Below are positions 9,755-18,652 of a stretch of 54,567 nt of DNA, one piece after another. The position numbers were made by a program, and so were the translations under genes. Under the pieces are notes generated by a model, which ran no database searches, was not told the DNA's origin, and saw only the letters and a program-made list of their open reading frames with translations. The DNA comes from Opitutia bacterium. Lineage in GTDB: Bacteria; Verrucomicrobiota; Verrucomicrobiia; Opitutales; Opitutaceae. The stretch covers positions 1 through 54,567 of the forward strand of contig CANJCM010000023.1 in assembly GCA_947472765.1 (NCBI GenBank), read 5' to 3'. The stretch's first letter is position 1; the number at the start of each line of letters is the position of its first letter.

Positions 9755-9883
9755 TAATTTCCTAAGACAGTTGGCCGCCTAATTTTAAGGTGCCTGCGCC
9801 GAATCGACCCGGCTGCCTCCAAGACGCCGGTTCGCGCGGATTGAAGGTACGTCCGCCGCTCGTCGGCGGGCTATTCGTACCGA

Positions 9884-9908
9884 TGGAGGGCCGGTGCCCC
9901 CACCGGCC
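9884..9908 (+). repeat. Intergenic hairpin repeat family B, copy 2 (stem variant)
   Basis: TGGAGGG leads into a perfect 8-bp stem GGCCGGTG (9889-9896) and CACCGGCC (9901-9908) with loop CCCC. Relative to copies 1 and 3, one stem base has changed (A to C) and its partner has changed to match (T to G). It lies in the 435-base marR-tkt gap, which also holds repeat A and the candidate operator but no convincing gene. Confidence 0.75.
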
Positions 9909-9994
9909 AGAGCCGTTCGATTCGACCGTCACACCGCCCCGCAAACTTGGACCCCGAAGGACCTGGATTCCGAAGTTGAACGGTTTGCCGTGGC

Positions 9995-10061
9995 CCCGTC
10001 CGTGAGGACAGGGACTTCGTGATCGCTGCGCTTAAAGCCGTCCCGCTGCTCACGCAGCGGG
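9995..10061 (-). repeat. Intergenic paired-hairpin repeat family A, copy 1
   Basis: Two hairpins are about 30 bases apart. The first is an imperfect GTCC/GGAC stem with a GTGA loop (9995-10013). The second is a perfect 8-bp stem CCCGCTGC/GCAGCGGG with loop TCAC (10042-10061). In opposite orientation the same pair appears at 22778-22834 and, partly, at 23631-23736. It lies just past the 3' end of tkt and could also help end that transcript. Confidence 0.7.
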
Positions 10062-10131
10062 CCACGAAACCAACTTCGGAACCCAAGTATTACCTAACGG
10101 CGGCTCAAGCCGCCGGGTGCCGTCGTTCGGC

Positions 10132-12117
10132 TCAGAGCGATTGCGCCGTCGCGACAAGATTCTCCGCTGTGATGCCCAATTCCTTGAAGATGATCGGAGC
10201 AGGTGCACTCATGCCAAAGCGGTCGATGCCGACGACCTTGCCATCGAGACCCACGTACTTGAACCAGAGTCCGCTGACCCCGGCTTCGATCGCGACGCGT
10301 TTCCGGCAAGCCGACGGCAGCACACTCTCCCGGTACTCGGCCGACTGACGGTCGAACCGTTCGAAACACGGGACCGAGACCACGCGCACGCCGGCCCCGA
10401 GGGTCTTGGCGGCGGCGACGGCAAACTGCACTTCACTGCCCGCCGCGAGGAGAATATGAGTCAGAGCAGCCGTTTCTTTCACGGCGACGTAGGCACCTTT
10501 CGCCGCGCCTTCGCGCCGCGTCGCCACGGGGATGTCGTTGAGATTCGGCAGGGCCTGGCGGGTGAGCGCAAGCAGCGTCGGACCGTCGATGCGCTCCAAC
10601 GCCGCGGCGAAAGCACCGGCCGTCTCTTCGGGATCCGCCGGGCGGATCACGTCGAGATTCGGAATCACGCGCAGGCCCGAAACGGTTTCGACCGGTTGAT
10701 GCGTCGGCCCGTCCTCACCCACCCCGACCGAGTCGTGCGTGTAGATATAGAGTACCGGAAGTTTCGAAAGCGCCGCCAGGCGCATCGAGGGACGCGAATA
10801 GTCGGCAAACACTAGGAAGGTCGCGACGCTCGGCCGGAAGATTCCGTCGTACGCCATGCCGTTCGCGATCGCCGCCATGCCATGCTCACGGATGCCGAAG
10901 CGGAGATTGCGGCCGCTTCGATTGGTGACGTCGAAATCCTTGTCCGCCGCGATGTAATTGAGCGTCGAGCCGTAGAGGTCGGCGCTACCCCCGACCAGCA
11001 ACGGCAGCTCCGCCGCGATCGGCTGCAGCACGTCACGCCCGGCCGCCCGGGTCGCCAGCTTGGCATCGGCCGGGAACACCGGGATCTTGGCGAGCAAGGC
11101 CGCGGCGCTCGGAGCATCGCCGGCACTTTCCAACAGTGCCGCCTTCTCCGGGTTCGCCTGCTTCCACGCCTTGAAGAGTCGGGACCACTTGTTGCAGCCG
11201 CGCACGAGCCGCTCCTTGTGCTGCGTGAAATAACCGCGGACGTCATCACTGACGTAAAAGTGCTCGTGCGGCAGTCCGAGGGCGGCGCGAGCGGTGTCCG
11301 CGAACTTTGCCCCACCTTCCCCATGGCCCTTGGCCGTGCCCGCCACTTCCGGGATGCCCTTGCCGATCACCGTCTTCGCGATGATGAGCTGCGGCTTCGG
11401 GGACTTGGTCTTCTTCGCCTTGTTGTAGGCCTTGAGAAAGGCCGCGAGATCGTGGCCGTCGACGGTTTGGACATCCCAGTTGAGAGACTTGAACCGCAGC
11501 GCGACATTTTCGCTCTGCGTCTTCGCCGCCATCGCGTCGAGGGTCACGTCGTTCGAATCGTAAATCAGGATCAGGTTGCCGAGCTGCTGGTGGCCCGCGA
11601 ACGCGATCGCCTCCATCGCCACGCCTTCCTGCATGCAGCCGTCACCGGCCAGGGCGACCACATGGTAGTCGAAAATCGGATGCTCCGGTGTGTTGAACCG
11701 CGCCGCGGCCATCTGGCCCGACAGCGCCATGCCCACCGCGTTGCCCACGCCCTGACCGAGCGGACCGGTGGTGCATTCAACTCCCGGAGTCTCATGGAAC
11801 TCCGGGTGGCCGGGCGTCTTGCTGTGGAGCTGGCGGAATTTTTTGACGTCGTCGAGCGACAGATCGTAGCCGCTCAGGTGCAGCCACGAGTAAAGGAACA
11901 TCGAGCCATGACCCGCCGAGAGGACGAAGCGGTCGCGATTCAACCAGCGCGGACGCTCGGGGTTGTGACTCAGCGCGTGGCCAAAGAGCACGGCGCCGAT
12001 TTCCGCGCAGCCCAGCGGCAATCCCAGATGACCGGACGAACAGGCGTGCACCGCGTCGATGGCGAGGCCACGCGCCTGGTTGGCAGCTTTGGCGAGGAGA
12101 TGAGTTTGCAGGGTCAT
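10132..12117 (-). CDS. tkt: Transketolase
   Basis: The 661-residue protein is full length for bacterial transketolase, the thiamine-diphosphate enzyme that moves two-carbon units between sugar phosphates in the pentose phosphate pathway. The N-terminal half carries the cofactor motif (GDGCMQEG about residue 157, running to IYDSND). Also visible are the substrate histidines in [10 protein letters not shown] and SAGHGSM and the [14 protein letters not shown] segment. The pyrimidine domain has [14 protein letters not shown], with the catalytic Glu and the phosphate-site Arg, and [18 protein letters not shown]. It is transcribed after rplS but is separated from it by a strong terminator, so it probably has its own promoter in the 142-base gap upstream. 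Confidence 0.97.
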   Translation of the reverse strand: MTLQTHLLAKAANQARGLAIDAVHACSSGHLGLPLGCAEIGAVLFGHALSHNPERPRWLNRDRFVLSAGHGSMFLYSWLHLSGYDLSLDDVKKFRQLHSKTPGHPEFHETPGVECTTGPLGQGVGNAVGMALSGQMAAARFNTPEHPIFDYHVVALAGDGCMQEGVAMEAIAFAGHQQLGNLILIYDSNDVTLDAMAAKTQSENVALRFKSLNWDVQTVDGHDLAAFLKAYNKAKKTKSPKPQLIIAKTVIGKGIPEVAGTAKGHGEGGAKFADTARAALGLPHEHFYVSDDVRGYFTQHKERLVRGCNKWSRLFKAWKQANPEKAALLESAGDAPSAAALLAKIPVFPADAKLATRAAGRDVLQPIAAELPLLVGGSADLYGSTLNYIAADKDFDVTNRSGRNLRFGIREHGMAAIANGMAYDGIFRPSVATFLVFADYSRPSMRLAALSKLPVLYIYTHDSVGVGEDGPTHQPVETVSGLRVIPNLDVIRPADPEETAGAFAAALERIDGPTLLALTRQALPNLNDIPVATRREGAAKGAYVAVKETAALTHILLAAGSEVQFAVAAAKTLGAGVRVVSVPCFERFDRQSAEYRESVLPSACRKRVAIEAGVSGLWFKYVGLDGKVVGIDRFGMSAPAPIIFKELGITAENLVATAQSL

Positions 12118-12204
12118 GAGAAAAATTGGCTTTGAGGTAGACGTGCGTCCGCGGGCGGGGGAAGCCCGAATTTCACGAGGCGCCCCCCGGTATGCCCGGA
12201 CGCC

Positions 12205-12238
12205 AAAAAAAAGAGCGAGTCCGGTGAGGGACTCGCTC
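12205..12238 (-). terminator. Rho-independent terminator after rplS
   Basis: On the minus strand, GAGCGAGTCC (12238-12229) pairs perfectly with GGACTCGCTC (12222-12213) around a 6-base loop and is followed by eight U residues (12212-12205). It lies 22 bases after the rplS stop and ends the rpsP-trmD-rplS transcript before tkt. Confidence 0.95.
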
Positions 12239-12259
12239 GATGAAATGTTTTAAACTGCC

Positions 12260-12685
12260 TTAGGCCTTCGCGGCGGCGGGAGCAGCCGCCGCCTTGGCGG
12301 CCTTCTCGGCCGCGTGCTGCGCATGAATCTCGGCCGCGCGATCCTTTTCCTTGATCGCGACCGCGGCCTTGCCGGTGCGACGGCGCAGGTAGTAAAGACG
12401 TGCCCGCATCGGCTCCGACTCGCGCTCGACCTCGATCTTCTCGATGTTCGGCGAATTGACCGGAAACACGCGCTCGACGCCCTCGCCGTAGCTCAGCCGG
12501 CGAACCGTGAAGCTCTCGTGAATGCCGTGGCCCTTGCGGGCGATGACGATGCCGGCGTAAACCTGCACCCGCTCCTTGTCACCTTCCCGTACCTTTGTGT
12601 GCACGCGCACACCGTCGCCGACTTTAAACGGCGTAATGTCTTTCTTCACCTGGGTGGAGGTGATTTCTTGGATAATCGGGTTCAT
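12260..12685 (-). CDS. rplS: 50S ribosomal protein L19
   Basis: The 141-residue protein matches L19, which sits at the 30S-50S interface. The core includes [20 protein letters not shown], the conserved [12 protein letters not shown] and the C-terminal [15 protein letters not shown]. After residue about 110 there is an extra 30-residue Ala/Lys-rich tail ([16 protein letters not shown]) absent from short L19 proteins. It starts 9 bases after trmD on the same strand and is followed by a strong terminator. Confidence 0.97.
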   Translation of the reverse strand: MNPIIQEITSTQVKKDITPFKVGDGVRVHTKVREGDKERVQVYAGIVIARKGHGIHESFTVRRLSYGEGVERVFPVNSPNIEKIEVERESEPMRARLYYLRRRTGKAAVAIKEKDRAAEIHAQHAAEKAAKAAAAPAAAKA

Positions 12686-12694
12686 GGCAGTGAG

Positions 12695-13369
12695 TTAATT
12701 GAGTAAATCCGGACGCACCTGACGCGTTTTTTCCTCCTGTCGCGCCTGACGCCATTTTTCGATTTCGGCATGGTTGCCCGAGAGAAGAACCTCGGGAACG
12801 GACATGCCCCGAAATTCGGCGGGACGCGTGTATTGAGGAAAGTCGAGCAACTTGCTGGTGAAGGATTCGTGCGTCAATGACTTTTCCTCTCCGAGCACGC
12901 CGGGGATAAATCGAGCCAGCGCATCGATGACCACCGCCGCGGCCAGCGTGCCATTCGTGAGCACATAATCGCCGATCGAGATCTCTTCATCGATAATGTG
13001 ATCGCGAATCCGCTGGTCGATTCCCTCGTAGTGCCCGCTCAGAAAAACGAGATGCTGCTCGCGCGAAAGCCGGTGCGCGATCGTCGGGCTCAGCGGCACG
13101 CCATCGGGCGTCAGATAAATTCGGCGGCAGCCCGGAGTCTGCACCGCTTCCATCGCCGCGAACACCGGCTCCGGCTTCAGCACCATGCCGGCACCGCCCC
13201 CGAAGGGTCGATCGTCGGCCGTGCGATGTTTGTCGGTCGACCACGCCCGGAGATCGCGGACATTCACGTTCAACAGTCCGGCCGCGATGCCCTTGCCGAG
13301 GATGCTCTCGGACAAAAATCCATCGAGCATCCGCGGAAACAGCGTGAGGACGTCGATCGTGAGCGGCAT
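12695..13369 (-). CDS. trmD: tRNA (guanine37-N1)-methyltransferase
   Basis: The 224-residue SPOUT-family enzyme methylates G37 next to the anticodon using S-adenosylmethionine and so limits frameshifting. Knot-forming motifs are present: LSGHYEGIDQRI and ISIGDYVLTNGTLAA, and the N-terminus has the family start IDVLTLFPRML. It lies between rpsP and rplS as in most bacteria, but the usual intervening rimM is absent. A terminator-like hairpin lies just upstream at 13400-13432. Confidence 0.97.
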   Translation of the reverse strand: MPLTIDVLTLFPRMLDGFLSESILGKGIAAGLLNVNVRDLRAWSTDKHRTADDRPFGGGAGMVLKPEPVFAAMEAVQTPGCRRIYLTPDGVPLSPTIAHRLSREQHLVFLSGHYEGIDQRIRDHIIDEEISIGDYVLTNGTLAAAVVIDALARFIPGVLGEEKSLTHESFTSKLLDFPQYTRPAEFRGMSVPEVLLSGNHAEIEKWRQARQEEKTRQVRPDLLN

Positions 13370-13399
13370 GGGCGGGTCGGTCGCGGGGGACTAAAATGA

Positions 13400-13432
13400 A
13401 AAATCGCCCGAGCCGCGAGGCTGGGCGATTTT
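13400..13432 (-). terminator. Terminator or attenuator between rpsP and trmD
   Basis: On the minus strand, AAAATCGCCC and AGCC pair with GGCT and GGGCGATTTT around a TCGC loop with a single C bulge, followed by five U. The same structure also has a T-run on the plus strand. It lies 24 bases after the rpsP stop and 30 bases before trmD, so it should separate S16 from TrmD-L19 levels. Confidence 0.8.
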
Positions 13433-13456
13433 CGCTAAGTGACGGGAAACGAAGCG

Positions 13457-13732
13457 TCAGCTCGCGGCGGCAGGAGCCCCCTGCGCAGCGGCGGCGCGAC
13501 GCGCCTTCTTGATCATCGCGTGCATCGTGTTGGTCGGGAGAGCACCTTTGCTCAGCCAGTACTCAACGCGATCCATCTTGAGATTGATCGGGTTGCCCTT
13601 GTCGCCGGGGCGATAGGTGCCAATGATTTCAACCGCCGCACCATCGCGGCGGGAGCGGGCCTCGGCCACCGCGACGCGGTAAAGCGGCTGGTGGACGGAA
13701 CCTACCTTGGTAAGACGAATTTTCAGAGCCAT
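13457..13732 (-). CDS. rpsP: 30S ribosomal protein S16
   Basis: The 91-residue protein begins MALKIRLTKVGSVHQPLYRV, the standard S16 opening, and continues with IIGTYRPGDK and the conserved DRVEYWLSKGALPTNT. The frame is open 42 codons further upstream, but that stretch has no homology and S16 starts at this methionine, so the ATG at 13732 is used. The Ala-rich end (AAAAQGAPAAAS) resembles the L19 tail. It is the first gene of the translation cluster, divergent from ychF across a 229-base gap that should hold both promoters. Confidence 0.96.
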   Translation of the reverse strand: MALKIRLTKVGSVHQPLYRVAVAEARSRRDGAAVEIIGTYRPGDKGNPINLKMDRVEYWLSKGALPTNTMHAMIKKARRAAAAQGAPAAAS

Positions 13733-13961
13733 GTCAGATGTATTGCGGAGCAGTTCTCGCTTCGAAAAGCCGAGCACAAGACCGGCCCACAATCGGCTTG
13801 TCAAGCACCGCTTCAAACCGCTCTCTTCGATCTCTTGCAGGTTGGATCCGCCCGCCATCGATCGGCGCCGGGTTCAATCCCGCCACTTCCGGTATTGCAG
13901 ACCGACGTGGCGGCCGCGCCCTCCGCGGTCCAGCGTTTAGCTCCCGTCCTCACCTCTCTTT

Positions 13962-15065
13962 ATGCTCAAAGCCGGCATCGTCGGACTCCCCAACGTGGGC
14001 AAGTCCACCCTCTTCAACGCCCTGACCCGATCCCGCAAGGCGGAGGCAGCCAATTATCCTTTCTGCACGATCGATCCCAACGTGGGCGTCGTGATCGTGC
14101 CGGACGAGCGCGCCTACGTGCTCCAGAAGATCGCCAAGACCAATGTCGTCGTGCCGGCGGCGATTGAGTTCGTCGACATCGCCGGACTCGTGGCCGGCGC
14201 CAGCAAGGGCGAGGGTTTGGGCAACCAGTTCCTCGCCAACATCCGCGAGGTCGACGCGATCGTCCAGGTGGTCCGCTGCTTCGAGGATCCTGATATCGTG
14301 CACACCATGGGCGGCATCGATCCCATCCGCGACATCGAGGTCATCACGACCGAACTCGTCCTCGCCGATCTCGATGCAGTCGCGAAGCGTGCGCTCAAGA
14401 CGCAGAAGAGCGCCAAGGCCGGCGACAAGGATGCGATCATCGAACTCGCCCTCCTGCAAAGGCTCGAGCCGCATCTGAATTCCGGCAAGACCGCCAACAC
14501 CATCGCGGCCACGGATGACGAGAAGGCGCTGATGAAGCTCTTCCAGTTGCTCACCGCGAAGCCCGTCCTTTTCGCCTGCAATGTCGCCGAGAGCGATCTC
14601 GCGACCGCCGAGCAGAATCCTTTCGTCCAGAAGGTCGCGGAATTCGTCCGCACGCACCATGACGCGGCCTACGTGCCGATCAGTGCGAAGATCGAATCCG
14701 AGTTGATTGATCTTCCGCCCGACGAAGCGAAGGCCTTCCTCAAGGATCTCGGCGTCGACGACTCCGGCGTCTCCGCGCTGATCAAGGGCACCTACTCCCT
14801 GCTCGGCCTGCAGACCTATTTCACTGCGGGCGAAAAGGAAGTCCGTGCCTGGACGATCAAGAAAGGCTGGAAGGCCCCGCAGGCCGCCGGCGTCATCCAC
14901 ACCGATTTTGAGAAGGGCTTCATCAAGGCCGAGATTGTCTCCTACGACGACCTCACCCGCCTCGGAAGCGTCGCGGCGGCGCGCGAAGCCGGCAAGTATC
15001 GCCTCGAAGGCAAGGAATACGTCTTCCACGACGGCGACGTCGCGCTCTTCCGGTTCAATACCTGA
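13962..15065 (+). CDS. ychF: Redox-regulated ribosome-binding ATPase YchF (OLA1 family)
   Basis: The 367-residue Obg-related P-loop protein has G1 GLPNVGKSTLFN (residues 7-18), G3 DIAGLVAGASKGEGLGN and a G4 position reading NVAE in place of NKxD. That is the family hallmark that shifts specificity from GTP to ATP. The last 80 residues form the TGS domain (YFTAGEKEVRAWTIKKGWKAPQAAG). YchF binds ribosomes and modulates stress responses. The 3' side has a weak GC-rich hairpin followed by TTTT (about 15067-15092). Confidence 0.97.
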   Translation: MLKAGIVGLPNVGKSTLFNALTRSRKAEAANYPFCTIDPNVGVVIVPDERAYVLQKIAKTNVVVPAAIEFVDIAGLVAGASKGEGLGNQFLANIREVDAIVQVVRCFEDPDIVHTMGGIDPIRDIEVITTELVLADLDAVAKRALKTQKSAKAGDKDAIIELALLQRLEPHLNSGKTANTIAATDDEKALMKLFQLLTAKPVLFACNVAESDLATAEQNPFVQKVAEFVRTHHDAAYVPISAKIESELIDLPPDEAKAFLKDLGVDDSGVSALIKGTYSLLGLQTYFTAGEKEVRAWTIKKGWKAPQAAGVIHTDFEKGFIKAEIVSYDDLTRLGSVAAAREAGKYRLEGKEYVFHDGDVALFRFNT

Positions 15066-15100
15066 ACCGGGGCCGCCGGAGGCCCGGAGTTTTCCCCGGC

Positions 15101-16141
15101 TCACACCAGGGCAGGCGCCGGGCCAGTTCCGTCGACCCACTTTCCGTCTACCATGATGAGATTGGCGAGATCGGGCACCCCTTTCTCGCCGCGGGCCAGC
15201 ATGGACGAGAGCATTTCGACCGCCACGGTCCCAATGCGCTCAGGGCGTTGATCGATCCCAAATTCCGCCGGCGGATTCGGCCAGTTCATCGTTACAATCT
15301 TCGGCCAGTGCCGCGTCGGAACCGCCTTTCGGGCGCGATCGAGCACGGAGTAATTCAGGGCTTCGATGATGATTGCGTCGGGCCGTTCCCTGATCAGCCA
15401 GGCCGTGAGTCGGTCGGCATCGAGATTAGGGCCGGGGGTTTCGTCGATGAGGGGAACCACCGACTCCGTGCCGCCAAACTGATTTTGCCAGGCGACGCCC
15501 GCGGCCCAGCGATGATTCGCCCGCACATCCCAATCCTTGGACATCGCCAGCCCTATCCGCCGATAGCCCAGCACCGTCAGTTCGCGGCAGGCGCGGATCA
15601 TGTTATCGAATTGGTTCGGCGTGACACGGTGAAAACCGGGCGCGAGGACCGTGGTAGTCACCGATACGGTCGAAAATAACTCCCAGTCCAGCCTCGCGCT
15701 CAGGTCAGCGGACTTCCGCATCGGCAGGATCAGCAGACCTTCCACCCCGCGGTTCACGAGCGCGCGCTGCAACGGCGCCTTCTCCGGATAATCATCCAGG
15801 TTCAGCGTGCTAAATGAATAGCCGAGCGCTTCCGCGCTGGCACGCAGCCCCGCCAGGAGACCGGCTATATAATAATCATTCCGGGCCGGGACATCATGCC
15901 AAGGCTGACCGAGTCCGCAGATGTTCGCCGTGGCCCGGGCCGAGGCCCGCGACCGAAGGTGGTTCATCAGTTTGCTCACGTGCGGATCCGGACGGTAGCC
16001 ACGCTCGGCCGCCAAACGCTGGATCCGAGCCTGAGTCGCAGGGGAAACTTCCCCGCTTCCCCGCAAGGCGAGGGAAACCGTCGCGACGCTCACGCCTGCC
16101 TCCGCGGCAAGGCTTCGCATCGTAGGCCGGGGTAATGCCAT
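15101..16141 (-). CDS. LacI-family transcriptional regulator
   Basis: The 346-residue protein has an N-terminal helix-turn-helix (MRSLAAEAGVSVATVSLALR), a hinge helix (SKLMNHLRSR, longer than usual) and a periplasmic-binding-protein-like effector domain. The family effector is normally a sugar; the actual one is unknown. It is divergent from the TonB-dependent receptor at 16264, with a 19-bp palindrome touching its own start codon, so it probably represses itself and may control the receptor. M1 and M8 are both possible starts. Confidence 0.94.
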   Translation of the reverse strand: MALPRPTMRSLAAEAGVSVATVSLALRGSGEVSPATQARIQRLAAERGYRPDPHVSKLMNHLRSRASARATANICGLGQPWHDVPARNDYYIAGLLAGLRASAEALGYSFSTLNLDDYPEKAPLQRALVNRGVEGLLILPMRKSADLSARLDWELFSTVSVTTTVLAPGFHRVTPNQFDNMIRACRELTVLGYRRIGLAMSKDWDVRANHRWAAGVAWQNQFGGTESVVPLIDETPGPNLDADRLTAWLIRERPDAIIIEALNYSVLDRARKAVPTRHWPKIVTMNWPNPPAEFGIDQRPERIGTVAVEMLSSMLARGEKGVPDLANLIMVDGKWVDGTGPAPALV

Positions 16142-16159
16142 GGCTTAACTGTTTAGCCA
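16141..16159. promoter_or_regulatory. Candidate LacI-family operator
   Basis: TGGCTTAACTGTTTAGCCA is symmetric at 16 of 18 paired positions around its central base. AT-rich half-sites with a short centre fit LacI-family operators. It overlaps the first base of the lacI-type gene, so binding would block its own translation start or transcription. A shorter palindrome, GGTTTAACC, at 16192-16200 lies closer to the receptor promoter and may be a second, weaker site. Confidence 0.65.
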
Positions 16160-16263
16160 GCCGCTCCTCGCCGCCAACCGGAAAATCACAAGGTTTAACC
16201 ATTCAAGATTACCGGAACCTCTTATCCGGCTAAGTCTCGTAGTCATCTGTATCCAAGCAAACC

Positions 16264-18474
16264 ATGAAAACCCACTATAAGATAGTACAGCTCCTCGCCG
16301 CGCTCACCACGAGCGCGTCCCTGTTCGGCCAGACTCCGTCCACCCCCGGCAAGGATGAGATCGTGGAATTGCCCGCGTTCTCCATCTCCTCGGAGAAGGA
16401 CACCGGCTACATCGGCAAGTCTGCGCTCAGCTCCACTCGTATCGCGGTCGACACTTCCGATCTGCCGCAGTCCGTGCAGGTGCTCAACAGCGGCTTCCTC
16501 AAGGCCGTCAACCCGTTCATGATTTCCGACATTCTGAACTATGTCGGCGGCGCGCAGAACGGCGCGCTGAACTGGACCTCGGGCCGCAACAATATTCGCG
16601 GCTTTTCGGGTGACGGTGACTACGTCGACGGCTTTGCCCCGCCGATGGCGAGCACGGTCGACTCGATCATCTACGATCGCCTCGAGGTGATCAAGGGGCC
16701 CTCCACGATCTTCCTCGCGGCCGACGGTTCGCCCGGCGGCATCATCAACAAGATTTCGAAGAGCCCGCTCGCCACGCGCCAGACCACGCTGAGCCTGCAA
16801 CTCGGCTCCTTCGACGCGAATCACTTCGGGCTCGATACCACCGGCGCGATCACAAAGGACGGCAAGTTCCTCTATCGTTTCCTCACCGGCATCCAGTACT
16901 CGAACGGGTACTACGACAGCACCTACATGCATCGTAATCTCTTCATGCCGATGGTGAGCTACCAGTTCAGCCCGGACACGAAGCTTGAAGTCAAGGCGAT
17001 GCTGATTGAAACCGCCTGGCCCTCGTACAACGGCCTGATGTTCGATCCGCGTACGATGAAGATGTTCGACGTGCCGTACACCCGCTCCTCCTCCGAGGAC
17101 GCCCCCCACAACTGGCGCCATGACCGGGTGAAGCGCGTCTGGGTCAACTATACCACCCGCTGGAACGAACACGTCGTCTTCCGCCTCGCGGCCATGAATG
17201 CCTACGATCGCGCCGACCGCCTCGAGTCTCTCGCCAACACCTGGAATGACGGTGGCCGCGCGTGGAATGCGGCGACCACGCCCACGAACTACACCGGTGG
17301 CGCCTATCCCCGCACGACGACCGCCGACGATTCCACGAGTCGCTACCGCGACATCCAGTCGGACCTGAACTTCAACTTCAAGACTGGTGCCGCGAACCAC
17401 AGCCTCCTCGTCGGCGGCGAACTCCGCGACGCCCCGTCCGCGCAGATCAACTACGCCGGCACGTCCTCGCCGTGGAACCCCTTCGTCAAGACCGAGCCGA
17501 CCGTCGTGGTGAATTATGCCGCCAAGAGCGGCTGGAGCCAGAACTCGAGCACGCTCGCCCGGGTGTACGTGCTGGAGACTTTGAAACTCTTCAACGACCG
17601 CCTGCTCCTCTCCTACGGCGCGACCCGCACCCGTGCGACCGGTTCAACGACCAACGGCCTGACGAACGTCGTCACGACCCCGGAATACGTCGTCTTCAAG
17701 AACCTCAAGCAGTACGGTGTCGTGTACAAGATTACCGACGGCGTGAATCTGTTCGCGGGATACAACGAGAATTACGCGCTGAACGGTGTCGGCACCGTCA
17801 ACGGCGTGATCGGCGTCCCGCTCCCGCCCAAGCAGGGCAAGCAGAACGAGGTCGGCCTCAAGACGTCGCTCTTCAACAAGAAGCTGACCGTGAATGTCTC
17901 CTACTTCGACGTGCAGCAGCAAAACAACACGGTGCCGTCCTCGCCGCAGAATCCGCTCAATCCGCTCGTCCTGATTCCGGGCGTCGTGTCGCGCGGCTTC
18001 GACGGCGACCTGAACTATGAGGTGAACCGCAACTTTTTCCTCATGGGTTCGTTCTCGCTGTATGACGCGAAGTCGATCCTCGGGCCGGCCGCCAAGACCT
18101 TCATCCAGCCGTACACCGGCACCATCATCGCCGACTCGCTGCCCGTGAACAACACCTCGGAGAAGAGCGCCAGCCTCTTTGGCCTCTATCGCTTCACCGA
18201 GGGCACGGTCAAGGGACTCAGCGTGGGCCTCGGCGCCAATCACCTTACAAAGCGCGCCATCACCGACAACGCCAACCAGGTCTGGTTTGGCTGGGTCCCC
18301 GGTCGCACGCTGGTGAACGCCAACATCACCTACCGCTACAGCCCGCGGATCAACTACGGCCTCAACATCGATAATCTGCTCAACACGAAATATATTTATT
18401 CCGTGCGCAGCGTGAACGTCATCGTTCCCGGCCAGGCCTTCAACGTGAAGTTCAGCGTCGACTACACGTTCTAA
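16264..18474 (+). CDS. TonB-dependent outer membrane receptor
   Basis: The 736-residue protein has a signal peptide (MKTHYKIVQLLAALTTSASLFGQ), a plug domain (residues about 50-170, with the conserved YDRLEVIKGPSTIF and GGIINKISKSP) and a 22-strand barrel ending in the aromatic DYTF terminus. It imports a bulky substrate across the outer membrane, powered by TonB-ExbBD. The plug resembles siderophore-receptor types, but the neighbouring LacI regulator points to a carbohydrate or glycoside. No SusD-like partner follows, and no obvious Shine-Dalgarno is seen. Confidence 0.93.
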   Translation: MKTHYKIVQLLAALTTSASLFGQTPSTPGKDEIVELPAFSISSEKDTGYIGKSALSSTRIAVDTSDLPQSVQVLNSGFLKAVNPFMISDILNYVGGAQNGALNWTSGRNNIRGFSGDGDYVDGFAPPMASTVDSIIYDRLEVIKGPSTIFLAADGSPGGIINKISKSPLATRQTTLSLQLGSFDANHFGLDTTGAITKDGKFLYRFLTGIQYSNGYYDSTYMHRNLFMPMVSYQFSPDTKLEVKAMLIETAWPSYNGLMFDPRTMKMFDVPYTRSSSEDAPHNWRHDRVKRVWVNYTTRWNEHVVFRLAAMNAYDRADRLESLANTWNDGGRAWNAATTPTNYTGGAYPRTTTADDSTSRYRDIQSDLNFNFKTGAANHSLLVGGELRDAPSAQINYAGTSSPWNPFVKTEPTVVVNYAAKSGWSQNSSTLARVYVLETLKLFNDRLLLSYGATRTRATGSTTNGLTNVVTTPEYVVFKNLKQYGVVYKITDGVNLFAGYNENYALNGVGTVNGVIGVPLPPKQGKQNEVGLKTSLFNKKLTVNVSYFDVQQQNNTVPSSPQNPLNPLVLIPGVVSRGFDGDLNYEVNRNFFLMGSFSLYDAKSILGPAAKTFIQPYTGTIIADSLPVNNTSEKSASLFGLYRFTEGTVKGLSVGLGANHLTKRAITDNANQVWFGWVPGRTLVNANITYRYSPRINYGLNIDNLLNTKYIYSVRSVNVIVPGQAFNVKFSVDYTF

Positions 18475-18503
18475 CCGGCGTCGGTCATCCCATTCCCACC
18501 AAA

Positions 18504-18549
18504 CCCATCGCCCACGCCGGAATGCCGGCGCCGGGCTATGGGTTTTTTT
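18504..18549 (+). terminator. Rho-independent terminator after the TonB receptor
   Basis: A long imperfect stem (CCCAT, GCCC and GCCGG pairing with CCGGC, GGGC and ATGGG) around loop AATG is followed by seven T (18543-18549). It runs through the first possible ATG of the next reading frame, which argues for a later start of that gene. Confidence 0.9.
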
Positions 18550-18652
18550 GTGGGCCAGGCCAGCGCGTCTCTGGGAACGCGCGCTCGTTCCCAACGAAAG
18601 TCGACCTGACGGCGGGGTTGCAGAGCCTGCCGGCCCGGCCCTGAATCGGCGG

